64,000 nt of DNA from Marinilabiliaceae bacterium UBA5488 (GTDB lineage Bacteria; Bacteroidota; Bacteroidia; Bacteroidales; Marinilabiliaceae). The DNA lies in contig DIPM01000021.1 in NCBI GenBank assembly GCA_002427105.1, forward strand, positions 126,027 to 190,026, read 5' to 3'. Of this stretch, positions 8,984 to 18,068 are shown in pieces (positions within the stretch are counted from its first letter, which is position 1; the number at the start of each line of letters is the position of its first letter). The translations under genes and the position numbers were made by a program. Under the pieces are notes generated by a model. That model was not told the DNA's origin, made no database searches, and saw only the letters and a list, made by a program, of their open reading frames with translations.

Positions 8984-9548
8984 TGCTGACTTTAAAATAG
9001 TAGTTATTGGAGGGTCGGCCGGTAGTTTCTCTGTTGTGTCGAATATTCTGGCCGCTATCAATCCTGATTTTAAAATTCCGATTGTGCTTAGCCTGCATAG
9101 GTTGAAACACCTACGTTCGGGTCTGGTCGAAGGCCTGAGCCTTAAATCGCTTATCAAAGTGGTTGAACCCAACGACAAGGATAAACTCATGCCAAATACT
9201 GTTTACCTGGCTCCAGCAAACTATCACCTGTTTATCGAACTAGACGGAACTGTTGCCCTTTCAACAGAAGAGGCCTTCAATCACAGCAGACCATCAATCG
9301 ACTATACCCTATCATCGGCAGCATACGTGTATCGGGAAAAAACCTTAGGTATATTACTAACCGGTGCAAATAAAGATGGAGCCCAGGGTATTAAAGATAT
9401 TGCTGATAAAAATGGTTATACCATAGTTCAGGATCCGCTTACAGCCGACATTGATACTATGCCAAAAGCGGCACTTAGGCTCTTCACCCCTAACGAAGTA
9501 ATATCACCAAAACAGATTGTGCAATTTTTAAACTCCCTGCCAATATGA
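8976..9548 (+). CDS. cheB: Stand-alone CheB-type methylesterase domain
   Basis: The 190-residue protein is a CheB esterase domain with no receiver. The catalytic triad is kept: Ser14 (IGGSAGS), His41 (LSLHRLKHL) and Asp134 (LLTGANKDGAQGI). Without a receiver it cannot be switched by CheA phosphotransfer in the standard way. Activity might be constitutive or set by partner binding. Start and stop overlap both neighbours (8 bp upstream, ATGA downstream), which indicates translational coupling with the degenerate CheR and the GAF protein. Confidence 0.9.
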   Translation: MHDADFKIVVIGGSAGSFSVVSNILAAINPDFKIPIVLSLHRLKHLRSGLVEGLSLKSLIKVVEPNDKDKLMPNTVYLAPANYHLFIELDGTVALSTEEAFNHSRPSIDYTLSSAAYVYREKTLGILLTGANKDGAQGIKDIADKNGYTIVQDPLTADIDTMPKAALRLFTPNEVISPKQIVQFLNSLPI

Positions 9549-10324
9549 AAACACCGAAAAATCAGTTTTGGAACGCGAAATACTCAACGCTAGTTTTCTC
9601 TCTGGCAGGATTTGGCTTTGCATGCAACCTTGCCAAAATGTTATTGCTGCCGGAAAACACAAATGCTTTGGTCTTTTCTCTCGAAGCTTTGGCCATGCTT
9701 TTCTTTCTGGCATTGCTTTTTGTTGCTATAAATTGCCAAAAGCAACATGAGAAATGGATAAAAGAAGGGAAGGAAAAATCTGCCAAAAACATCAAAACTT
9801 TGATGGACGAAAATGAGGACTTGAAAAAACGCATCGCTGAATACGAACTTAAAGAAAACGAGGAAAAACGCTTTGCCTCATATCAGGAAAAAATGCTTAG
9901 AAAGATATTTTCCGACGGAAAATCTGCAACTGATAAAGAGCATTTCCTCCATTTGCTGGCCGAGAGTTTCGCGGCAGGTGCGGCAGTGCTTTATAAAGAA
10001 AGCGAACCCTCAGGCCAATTTATCGTAGAAGAAGTTTACGCCCTTCCCGAAGATTTTATTCCTCAGCCCTTTGTCTTAGGTGAAGGATTTCACGGACAAG
10101 CAGCTCAGGATTTGTCACCTATCGTGGTTAGCAGCATAGACGCTGATATGATTCCGGTGGCCAGCGGACTGGGCAATACATCCACAGGATGGTTGTACTG
10201 CCTGCCGGTGGTAAAAGAGGGACGTTGTGTTTATCTAATAGAAATGGTGACCTTTAAGGAAGTGGAAATAGACAAAATGTGGAACGAAATATCAACCAGA
10301 CTGGTAGATATGAAGATATTTTAG
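9545..10324 (+). CDS. Short membrane protein with coiled coil and GAF-like domain
   Basis: The 259-residue protein has two membrane helices (about 15-35 and 45-63), a charged coiled coil (about 70-115) and a C-terminal GAF-like domain. The stretch around GEGFHGQAAQ and ASGLGNTSTGWLYCLPVV matches by eye the same segment of the GAF domains in the two larger sensors (GEGLIGRCG / TSGLGE in one, GKGLIGAAA / TSGLLGE in the other). It stops after GAF and has no PAS or output domain. It starts within the stop codon of the CheB gene (ATGA). It may act as a regulatory partner of the longer paralogues, for example as a heterodimer; that is inference. Confidence 0.75.
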   Translation: MKTPKNQFWNAKYSTLVFSLAGFGFACNLAKMLLLPENTNALVFSLEALAMLFFLALLFVAINCQKQHEKWIKEGKEKSAKNIKTLMDENEDLKKRIAEYELKENEEKRFASYQEKMLRKIFSDGKSATDKEHFLHLLAESFAAGAAVLYKESEPSGQFIVEEVYALPEDFIPQPFVLGEGFHGQAAQDLSPIVVSSIDADMIPVASGLGNTSTGWLYCLPVVKEGRCVYLIEMVTFKEVEIDKMWNEISTRLVDMKIF

Positions 10325-10326
10325 AA

Positions 10327-12948
10327 ATGAAATTCACCAGGAAAATAGTAAGAACAAGGGCTCTTGTAAAGCTTTTTTCGCTACATGTACTTCATCCTCA
10401 ATACAGGGTAAAGATACTGCTGGCTGTAATGCTTCTGCTATTGTTATCGTGGTCGGGCTTTTTGGCTATCATTGACCGTCCCTTCTCATTTTTAAACATC
10501 ATTCATATCCACAAATACTTCCCGGTAATTTTGCTTGATATACTGATTTTGGGGGCTCCTGCCTTTCTGGTCTATTCCCTTAACCAACTCAAGCGCAAAA
10601 CAGAAGCGGCTAATAATAAGGCAAATGAGCTGCAAAATAGTATAGAAAATAACATTCTGCTGGCTAATGCTCTGAAAAACAATAATTGGGACAGCATAGA
10701 GTCAGACGGAGACCAACTCTCGGAAGTCCTGTTGGCAGTGGGCAACAACATCAGGGTAAGTAAAAAACGCGAAGAGGAACAAAAAAGAATTACCTACGGT
10801 AAGGAAATTATCTCTGATATTCTTCGGAATTCTCATAGTCTCGAAGACCTCTCTTTTTCGACAATAAGGGCTATTATTGAGTATATGAACGGAATTCAGG
10901 GAGCTTTCTACATACTTAATGATAAAAACATACTCCAAAGAAGTGCGATGTATGCATACGGCCGTCGCAGATTTGAGTATAATGAAATTAAAGTCGGAAA
11001 AGGACTTATTGGTGCTGCGGCCTACGAAAAAGAACTAATATACAGAACCGAAATACCCGATGACTACTGCAATATAACTTCAGGACTGCTTGGCGAACAA
11101 AAACCCAAAAGCCTGATCATTATACCTCTGTTGCAGGAAGAAGAATTACAGGGTGTATGCGAGATAGCCTTTGTCCAGACTAGCGTGCCGGGTTATATGC
11201 TTCAATTTGCCAACGAAATAAGCTCAATTATTGGCCAAACGATTTATAATGTAAAGATTACCACCAAAACTGAGCAACTTCTGGCCGAATCGCAACAAAT
11301 GACCGCTGCACTTAGAAGCAACGAAGAGCAACTGCGCAAAAACGCACTTGAAATGGTTGCTGCTCAAGAGGAACTGGAACGCTCCAACAAAATGCTTGAA
11401 TCGCAGATTCAGGAAGTGGCCAACTCTCAAAAACGCCTGGAAGCTCTTCTCACAAATGCTTCTGAATTTATTTCCATATACAACGAAGATCAGGAGTTGC
11501 TGTTTGAAAGTCCATCGGTAGTACGTATTCTGGGATATAACAAGGAGGATAAAATTAGTGGCATGGACCCCGATATTTTGACTCCTCGCGGCCTAAAAAC
11601 TATTAATGCCTTATTCCAATACCTTCTTGAGACTCCCGGAGGAGAGCAAACTGCCCAATATACCTATCTGCGTAAAAACGGAGAAAAACTATTTCTTGAA
11701 ACCAAAGGTAAAAACCTGCTTCATGACCCTGCTATTCGCGGCATAATATTTAACACTCAAGATATTACAGAACGCAAACGAGCCGAAAAAGAAGAACGTA
11801 TGAAAAGCCGGATGCAGAGTTTGTCCGAAAATTCGCCCGACATTATTATACGTATCAACATGCTTGGCAAGCTTATGTATGTTAACCCTGCCGTGGCCCG
11901 TTTTGTTGACGTTCATCCTCAGGAACTCGTTAAGAAGCGTATCAGCGAACTCGAAATTGATGAGCGCTTTATTGAATTTGCCGAAAACAGCCTGACTACT
12001 ATTCGCGAACATCAGGAGAAAACTATTACTGAGGTAACTCTTGATACCAAAGACGGTGAACGAATAATGGAAATTAAGTCAATACCTGAGCTCAATGAAG
12101 AAGGTGAATTGGAAACCATCCTCTTTGTCGCTCACGATATGACCGAGTTCAAAATGATTGAACAGGATATTAAAGAGAAAAATAAAAAAATATCAGACAG
12201 TATTAACTATGCCCAAAGAATTCAGACCTCAATACTGCCCCAAACAAAACATATACAGGAATATTTCCCGCGCTCCTTTATTTTTTATAGACCTAAGGAT
12301 GTGGTTAGCGGAGATTTTCCATGGTTTTTTCAAAAAGAAGGTATATCTTACATTGCTGCTGTCGATTGCACCGGTCACGGAGTACCAGGGGCTTTGATTA
12401 GTTTTATAGGTTACTTCCTGCTTAATAATATTGTTAATGAACATACTGAATATACCGCTGCGCAAGTTTTGGACGAACTGCATATTCAAGTGAGAAGTAC
12501 CTTGAAACAAGACCAGGAAGGAGCCCTCGGACGCGACGGTATGGATCTGGCATTTTGCATCATTGACAAAGAAAAGAAAACATTAGAATTTTCAGGCGCA
12601 CACCGACCCCTGTTCTTGCTGCGAAATGGCGAACTTAGTGAATATAACGGCAGCCGTAAAGCAATAGGAGGAATACCTTTAGCCAAAAAAATTGAGAAAG
12701 ATTTTGAAAATCATCTGATAGAATATCAAACGGGCGACCAAATATTCATTTTTAGTGACGGCCTGCCCGACCAGATTGGAGGACCGGATCGAAAAAAATT
12801 CCAGGCCAAACAAATAAGAGAAATTTTGACCGAGAAGCCCGGAACGAGTATGGCCCAGTTTTCTCGACGCTTTTCTCAACAGTTTTATGATTGGATGGGC
12901 GATGAAAAACAAGTTGATGATGTTTTATTGATAGGAATTGAATTGTAA
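10327..12948 (+). CDS. Membrane GAF-PAS-PAS-SpoIIE (PP2C) serine/threonine phosphatase, SiaA-like
   Basis: The 873-residue protein has two membrane helices (about 28-48 and 64-84), a coiled coil, GAF (about 170-310), a helix with EEQLRKNALEMVAAQEE (333-349), two PAS domains, and a SpoIIE-type phosphatase (about 650-873). Candidate metal-binding acids are Asp663 (SGDF), Asp680 (VDCTGHG), Asp740 (MDLAF) and Asp811 (SDGLPDQ). The frame opens at 10279, but the ATG at 10327, two bases after the previous stop, gives residue numbering that lines up with the paralogue at 5394. SiaB-like and SiaC-like genes follow, so it probably dephosphorylates the SiaC-like protein. Confidence 0.9.
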   Translation: MKFTRKIVRTRALVKLFSLHVLHPQYRVKILLAVMLLLLLSWSGFLAIIDRPFSFLNIIHIHKYFPVILLDILILGAPAFLVYSLNQLKRKTEAANNKANELQNSIENNILLANALKNNNWDSIESDGDQLSEVLLAVGNNIRVSKKREEEQKRITYGKEIISDILRNSHSLEDLSFSTIRAIIEYMNGIQGAFYILNDKNILQRSAMYAYGRRRFEYNEIKVGKGLIGAAAYEKELIYRTEIPDDYCNITSGLLGEQKPKSLIIIPLLQEEELQGVCEIAFVQTSVPGYMLQFANEISSIIGQTIYNVKITTKTEQLLAESQQMTAALRSNEEQLRKNALEMVAAQEELERSNKMLESQIQEVANSQKRLEALLTNASEFISIYNEDQELLFESPSVVRILGYNKEDKISGMDPDILTPRGLKTINALFQYLLETPGGEQTAQYTYLRKNGEKLFLETKGKNLLHDPAIRGIIFNTQDITERKRAEKEERMKSRMQSLSENSPDIIIRINMLGKLMYVNPAVARFVDVHPQELVKKRISELEIDERFIEFAENSLTTIREHQEKTITEVTLDTKDGERIMEIKSIPELNEEGELETILFVAHDMTEFKMIEQDIKEKNKKISDSINYAQRIQTSILPQTKHIQEYFPRSFIFYRPKDVVSGDFPWFFQKEGISYIAAVDCTGHGVPGALISFIGYFLLNNIVNEHTEYTAAQVLDELHIQVRSTLKQDQEGALGRDGMDLAFCIIDKEKKTLEFSGAHRPLFLLRNGELSEYNGSRKAIGGIPLAKKIEKDFENHLIEYQTGDQIFIFSDGLPDQIGGPDRKKFQAKQIREILTEKPGTSMAQFSRRFSQQFYDWMGDEKQVDDVLLIGIEL

Positions 12949-12990
12949 GTATATTTACGCATTTTTTGGACACTTTGAATTAAATTTAAG

Positions 12991-13554
12991 ATGGAAAAAG
13001 AAAAACAAGGATTTCTGGATTTTGCCTACCAACTGTACAAAACCATGAAAACCAACGAAATTAGCTTGGTATATGAAGGCGAGGTAACGCAGGAAATTAC
13101 CAAGACCTTTACCTCTCTTACAGAAAAGAGCCTCTCTAAAAACGCTGAATCTAACACAGTGCAGAAAAAGGTTTTTAATGTAATGGTAGAATGTCTGCAA
13201 AACATTAGCAAACACGCCGATTCGTTGACCGACGAAGATGAAGAAAGACGTGGTATTGTTATGGTTAGCAAAGGTGACGACTCCTATAATATTATTACAG
13301 GTAATATTATCAAGAACGAGAGAGTTCAAAGCCTTAAGGACAGTCTTGAGCATATTAACAGCCTCGACAAGGCAGGACTTTCCACTTTGTTCAAACAACA
13401 GATTAAGGAATCTACTATCTCTGATAAGGGTGGAGCAGGACTCGGTCTGATTGACATAGCTAAGAAAACAGGTAGTAAATTAATCTATCAGTTTAAAGAA
13501 CTCAATGACCAGGTTTCATTCTTTATTCTAACATCAACTATTAAAAGAAACTGA
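12991..13554 (+). CDS. siaB: SiaB-family protein kinase (DUF6272, HATPase-type)
   Basis: The 187-residue protein resembles SiaB, a serine/threonine kinase of partner-switching modules that phosphorylates SiaC. The N-box appears as VMVECLQNISKHAD (Glu67, Asn71) and the glycine-rich lid as GGAGLGL (147-153). It lacks a membrane segment. It sits between a SpoIIE phosphatase and a SiaC-like protein, the same gene content as Pseudomonas siaA-siaB-siaC. In Pseudomonas the output is the diguanylate cyclase SiaD. No such gene is here, so the output must differ. Confidence 0.87.
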   Translation: MEKEKQGFLDFAYQLYKTMKTNEISLVYEGEVTQEITKTFTSLTEKSLSKNAESNTVQKKVFNVMVECLQNISKHADSLTDEDEERRGIVMVSKGDDSYNIITGNIIKNERVQSLKDSLEHINSLDKAGLSTLFKQQIKESTISDKGGAGLGLIDIAKKTGSKLIYQFKELNDQVSFFILTSTIKRN

Positions 13555-13566
13555 AAAACAGATATT

Positions 13567-13947
13567 ATGGAAGTTATTAACATCAAGGGCACAGACGATA
13601 CCCCAAATGTAATTTTGGATAAGGCGAGCGGGCAGTTTGAGTTATCAGGACGTTCCCTTCCTGAGGACGTTAACCAGTTTTATGGAAGCATTCTCGACTG
13701 GATAGACGCCTATGCAGCTGATCCTCTCGATAGAACTGAATTTAATTTTAAACTTGAATACTTTAATACCGCCTCTTCTAAAATAATTCTTGACATACTT
13801 CTTAAATTTGAAGAGATTGTCGAAAATGGTAAAGAAGTGATTATCAAGTGGCATTATCACGAAGATGAAGAGGATATGCTGGAAGCAGGGGAAGAGTATT
13901 CGGATATAGTCGAAATACCTTTCGACTACATTGTTTATACCGACTAA
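13567..13947 (+). CDS. siaC: SiaC-family regulatory phosphoprotein (DUF1987)
   Basis: The 126-residue protein matches SiaC, a small phosphoprotein whose phosphorylation state controls a partner enzyme. The conserved FKLEYFNTASSKIIL block carries Thr68, which coincides with the phospho-threonine position reported for Pseudomonas SiaC. It begins 12 bases after the SiaB-like kinase and is followed by the ABC transporter gene after 37 bases. The inferred cycle is kinase SiaB-like, phosphatase SpoIIE, target SiaC-like, with the output partner unknown. Confidence 0.88.
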   Translation: MEVINIKGTDDTPNVILDKASGQFELSGRSLPEDVNQFYGSILDWIDAYAADPLDRTEFNFKLEYFNTASSKIILDILLKFEEIVENGKEVIIKWHYHEDEEDMLEAGEEYSDIVEIPFDYIVYTD

Positions 13948-13984
13948 GACCTTAGTCCATATTAATTTTTGATTATCCTAACGA

Positions 13985-16900
13985 ATGAGTGAAGAAATTC
14001 TAAAAGCACTGATGCAACTGTTTGGACTATTAACCAAACAGGATGGAGGTGTGGAATCTAATGAGACTGAATATGTGCGGAATTTTCTCAAACAGCAACT
14101 TAATACTGAGGCTGTTGAGGAATATTTTGCACTATTCCAAAAACATTCGCTGGGCGACGCTAAAGAGGAAGGTGAAGATGCCGGTAAGGTTCGCCTTACC
14201 TCTATGAAGGACTCGGTGAGAATCCTTGGAATATGCAAAAAAATTAATAAACAACTCAACCGCGAACAAAAAGCAGTAGTTCTGGTACGTATCTACGAGT
14301 TGATTAGCACCGACATGAAGTTGACTGAGCAGCGAATGGCAATAATTGAAACCGTTGCACAGGTATTTAAACTTCCGAAAAACGAAATATCAGTAATCGA
14401 AAATTTTGTCCTCTACAGTAATGACTTAGAGAAGCAGAATCATGCTGATATTATGCTGATTAACAATGACCAATATCAAGGCAGGGAATTTAAACATATA
14501 CAAACCTACGGCCTCGACGGCTCAATTACTATTTTAAGGGTAAAAAGCGCTGAACTCTATTTCATGCGCTATTCGGGCGAACAAGAGCTTTTCCTTAACG
14601 GAATGGCAGTTGACCGACGTATCTATATTTTTCCTAAAGGCAGCTTTATCAGAATACCAAAAGGAAAACCTATATACTACACCGATGTGGTGGGGCACTT
14701 CCTTACCGACGCCGATTCGCCCAAAATAAGCTACCAGGTTAAAGACGTTCTTTTCAAATTTAAAAACGGAACTGTCGGTCTGCGTGATATTAATATTAAT
14801 GAAGAACAGGGCAGGCTTATTGGTATTATGGGAGCCTCTGGTGCAGGTAAAACTACTTTGCTTAACGTGCTTTCGGGAACCGAAAGCCCCACCGAAGGTG
14901 AAGTCCTTATCAACGGCTACAATCTACATACCCAAAAGGAAAGCATTGAAGGAGTTATAGGGCTTATTCCACAGGACGACCTTCTGATTGAAGAACTTAC
15001 GGTTTTCGAAAACTTATATTATAATGCCAAGCTTTGCTTTAAAGATAAAAGTGAAGAAGAAATCGTTGCTTTGGTAGATGAGACCCTTCAAAATCTGGGC
15101 CTCTACGAGCGAAAAGATTTGAAGGTGGGCTCGCCGCTCAATAAAATGATTAGCGGTGGACAAAGAAAAAGACTCAATATTGCCCTCGAGCTAATCCGTG
15201 AACCGGCTATACTTTTTGTAGATGAACCAACTTCAGGCTTATCTTCCCGCGACTCGGAAAATGTAATGAACCTGTTAAGAGAGCTCGCCCTAAAGGGCAA
15301 GCTCATATTTGTGGTTATTCACCAACCCTCTTCCGACATCTATAAGATGTTCGATAAAATGTACATCCTTGATACCGGAGGCTATCCCGTATATTATGGC
15401 AACCCCGGCGAATCACTGATATATTTTAAGCAGCTTGACTCACAGATAAACAGCGATCAGGGGGAATGTCCCACCTGCGGGAATCTTAATCCCGAGCAAA
15501 TTTTCAATATCATTGATGCAAGCGTTATTGATGAGTACGGCAACTATACAAATAAGCGAAAGGTGTCGCCCGAAGAGTGGCATGAGCATTATTGCAAGGA
15601 AATATCCATTCCTGAAGTAACTACAGTCAAAACAAAACCACCCAAGAGCCTTAATATCCCATCATGGTTCAACCAGTTTAGAATCTATACCCTGCGTGAC
15701 TTTTATTCAAAAATAAGCAATACCCAATATATAGTTTTGAACTTGCTTGAAGTCCCCGCTTTAGGTATGATTCTGGCTTACCTCATCAAATATATAGCCG
15801 ATCCAACGTCGGATATCTATATCTACCGTGAAAATGAGAATATGCCCTTCTACATTTTTATGGGTATCATTATTGCCCTGTTCTTCGGGCTTATAGTAAG
15901 TGCCGAAGAAATTTTTAAAGATGCTAAAATCCTGAAAAGAGAGTCGTTTTTGAAACTTAGTCGCTCAAGTTACCTGGCTTCTAAAGTGTTGATTCTGTTT
16001 TCTATTTCGGCAATACAAATGCTTCTTTTTGTGCTGGTTGCCAACTCCATCCTTGGTATTAAAAATCTCTATTTTGAATACTGGATAGCATTGTTTTCTA
16101 TTTCTGCCTTTGCTAATATTCTGGGATTGATTCTATCAGCTTCCTTCAACTCAATTGTAACGATATATATCCTTATACCCGTGGTTATGATTCCACAAAT
16201 GGTCCTTGGCGGAGCTATGTTTACTTTCGATAAACTCAATAAGAACTTCACTAGCGTTGATGTGGTCCCTACAATTGCTGAGTTTATGCCCTCACGCTGG
16301 ATTTATGAAGGCTTAATTGTAGAAATGTATAAGAATAATAACTACAATAAGGCCTTTTTCGATATCGAACAGGCCGAAAGTAGTGCCGATTTTAAGCAAG
16401 TGCACTATTTGCCTGAACTACAAGAAATCCTACATGATTGTTACACCTATGCTCTTAAACCCGAAAACGACAAAACTGATAAGGAATATGTCAATAATCT
16501 CGAACTCATACGCAATGAGTTTACTAAGGAAATGAGACGTGTGCCGGATATTAAGTTTGAACACCTGGCTGAATTAAGTCCTGAAAACTTTGACGCACAA
16601 GCTAGAGATAAAGCCTCTGAATACATTAATCAGCTCTATGATTATTACAGAAAAATGTTCTACCAGGCCAATTCTCTTAAAGACAGATTTTTTAACCTCA
16701 AATTAAGTGAAGATGCCGCGCTTTTTAACCGTATAAAAGATGACTATTATAATGAAAGCGTTTCCTCTATCGTTCGTCGTGAATTCGGTAAAAACAAGAT
16801 AGTAAGGCAGGGTAATGAGCTGGTTCAACTGTTTGAACCTATTTACCAGCTCCCTGAACCCGAAAAATGGTATTCCTTCCGTACTCACTTTTTTGCTCCC

Positions 16901-17068
16901 GTCAAGCATTTTGCTGGCACTGTTTTTGAAACACTATGGTTTAATATTGTAATGGTTTGGCTGATCACTATTATGTGCTATGCAGTACTGTATTTCGACC
17001 TTCTAAAAAAATCCTTAACCTGGCTGGGCTCAATTAAATTGCGCAAAAAGAAACCTTTACGAGTATAA
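13985..17068 (+). CDS. Large ABC exporter (ATPase plus permease) with TerB-like and FHA-like N-terminal region
   Basis: The 1027-residue protein fuses an ABC ATPase and an ABCG/ABC2-type permease. Residues 1 to about 130 resemble a helical TerB-like domain. About 170-245 look like a small beta domain (LYFMRYSGEQELFLNG, IPKGKPIYYTDV), perhaps FHA-like. The ATPase has Walker A GASGAGKTT (about 282), signature SGGQRKRLN (about 389) and Walker B ILFVDEPTSG (about 407-416). A CPTCGN knuckle follows, then membrane helices from about 590 to 790. A long soluble loop and a last helix near the C-terminus complete it. It lies directly after the SiaC-like gene, so it is a candidate output; substrate unknown. 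Confidence 0.85.
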   Translation: MSEEILKALMQLFGLLTKQDGGVESNETEYVRNFLKQQLNTEAVEEYFALFQKHSLGDAKEEGEDAGKVRLTSMKDSVRILGICKKINKQLNREQKAVVLVRIYELISTDMKLTEQRMAIIETVAQVFKLPKNEISVIENFVLYSNDLEKQNHADIMLINNDQYQGREFKHIQTYGLDGSITILRVKSAELYFMRYSGEQELFLNGMAVDRRIYIFPKGSFIRIPKGKPIYYTDVVGHFLTDADSPKISYQVKDVLFKFKNGTVGLRDININEEQGRLIGIMGASGAGKTTLLNVLSGTESPTEGEVLINGYNLHTQKESIEGVIGLIPQDDLLIEELTVFENLYYNAKLCFKDKSEEEIVALVDETLQNLGLYERKDLKVGSPLNKMISGGQRKRLNIALELIREPAILFVDEPTSGLSSRDSENVMNLLRELALKGKLIFVVIHQPSSDIYKMFDKMYILDTGGYPVYYGNPGESLIYFKQLDSQINSDQGECPTCGNLNPEQIFNIIDASVIDEYGNYTNKRKVSPEEWHEHYCKEISIPEVTTVKTKPPKSLNIPSWFNQFRIYTLRDFYSKISNTQYIVLNLLEVPALGMILAYLIKYIADPTSDIYIYRENENMPFYIFMGIIIALFFGLIVSAEEIFKDAKILKRESFLKLSRSSYLASKVLILFSISAIQMLLFVLVANSILGIKNLYFEYWIALFSISAFANILGLILSASFNSIVTIYILIPVVMIPQMVLGGAMFTFDKLNKNFTSVDVVPTIAEFMPSRWIYEGLIVEMYKNNNYNKAFFDIEQAESSADFKQVHYLPELQEILHDCYTYALKPENDKTDKEYVNNLELIRNEFTKEMRRVPDIKFEHLAELSPENFDAQARDKASEYINQLYDYYRKMFYQANSLKDRFFNLKLSEDAALFNRIKDDYYNESVSSIVRREFGKNKIVRQGNELVQLFEPIYQLPEPEKWYSFRTHFFAPVKHFAGTVFETLWFNIVMVWLITIMCYAVLYFDLLKKSLTWLGSIKLRKKKPLRV

Positions 17069-17122
17069 AAAGTATAAACGAGACAAGTAAACAATAACAA
17101 AATTCATTAATTTAAGATAATT

Positions 17123-18043
17123 ATGTATAAGAATTTTATTTTTTCCCTGCTTATAATTGCCTCAGTTCAATTGTTTACCGGATGCTCCGGCTGCAGTGAC
17201 AATAAAAAATCTTCTTCAGGAGACGCTTTAACTCTCCCTGATTCATTGATTACAGACGCTCCTCTTAAGCTATCTGAAGAAATTATGAATGAGGTAATTG
17301 GTAATATTTCCTCCCCGGTTGAAATGGCCGGCCTTTTCAAAAGTTCAGGTGTTGAGTTTACTCAAAGAATATTGAATAATCCCGACAATGTTTCAAATTA
17401 TGTGACTAGCTATAAAAGAGCTCTAAACCTTGGAGTTTATAGTGCCGACCTGGGTTACATAAATACTTTCGACAAAAACAATGTTGTGGTATCCTATTTG
17501 CTTGCTGTTAAGAACCTGGCTGATGGTATTAGAGTCGGTCAATTTTTCGACTTCAACCAGCTGAGCCGTTTGGCATCAAGCTCAGCCAACCTTGACTCAC
17601 TTATGGAACTGTCGGTAACAAGTTTCAACAAAATGGACTCTTACCTACGCGAGCAAAATCGAAGTAATGTAAGTAGCCTAATTGTTACAGGAGCATGGAT
17701 TGAAGGTCTATATCTATCATCGGCAATAGTACGCGAATCAGGTGATGAAGAACTTTCAAACAGAATTGCAGAACAGAAAAATGTAATCAATATTCTGGAA
17801 ATTATCCTTAGTAATTATGTGTCAGAACCCAACTTCGCCGATTTGGTGGCCGATGTGGAGGAATTAAAAAAGGCTTATGCTCCAATTAAAATAACAACTG
17901 AGCTTGGTGAACCTCAAAGGATAGAAAAGGATGGAAGTTTAATTTTTATTCAGGCTGAAATCAGCACAGTTCATTATACAAAAGAAGACTTAAACAATAT
18001 AATGAACGTTATTGAAAAAATTAGAAACAAAATAGTTGCTTAA
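17123..18043 (+). CDS. Uncharacterised lipoprotein
   Basis: The 306-residue protein starts with a lipoprotein signal (hydrophobic core FSLLIIASVQ, lipobox FTGC, lipidated Cys21), so it should be anchored in the inner or outer membrane facing the periplasm. The residues after the Cys (SGCSDNKK) do not show an obvious acidic surface-export signal. The mature part is helical and polar, with no motif I recognise. It follows the ABC exporter by 54 bases on the same strand and may be its periplasmic partner; that is inference from position only. Confidence 0.7.
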   Translation: MYKNFIFSLLIIASVQLFTGCSGCSDNKKSSSGDALTLPDSLITDAPLKLSEEIMNEVIGNISSPVEMAGLFKSSGVEFTQRILNNPDNVSNYVTSYKRALNLGVYSADLGYINTFDKNNVVVSYLLAVKNLADGIRVGQFFDFNQLSRLASSSANLDSLMELSVTSFNKMDSYLREQNRSNVSSLIVTGAWIEGLYLSSAIVRESGDEELSNRIAEQKNVINILEIILSNYVSEPNFADLVADVEELKKAYAPIKITTELGEPQRIEKDGSLIFIQAEISTVHYTKEDLNNIMNVIEKIRNKIVA

Positions 18044-18068
18044 TTAATCAAGATAAATTCACGAAAAT

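Noticed and set aside
10279..10326. Longer start of the SpoIIE phosphatase gene at 10279
   Set aside because: It would overlap the preceding gene by 46 bp. The ATG at 10327 lies two bases after that gene's stop and aligns the protein residue by residue with its paralogue at 5394.
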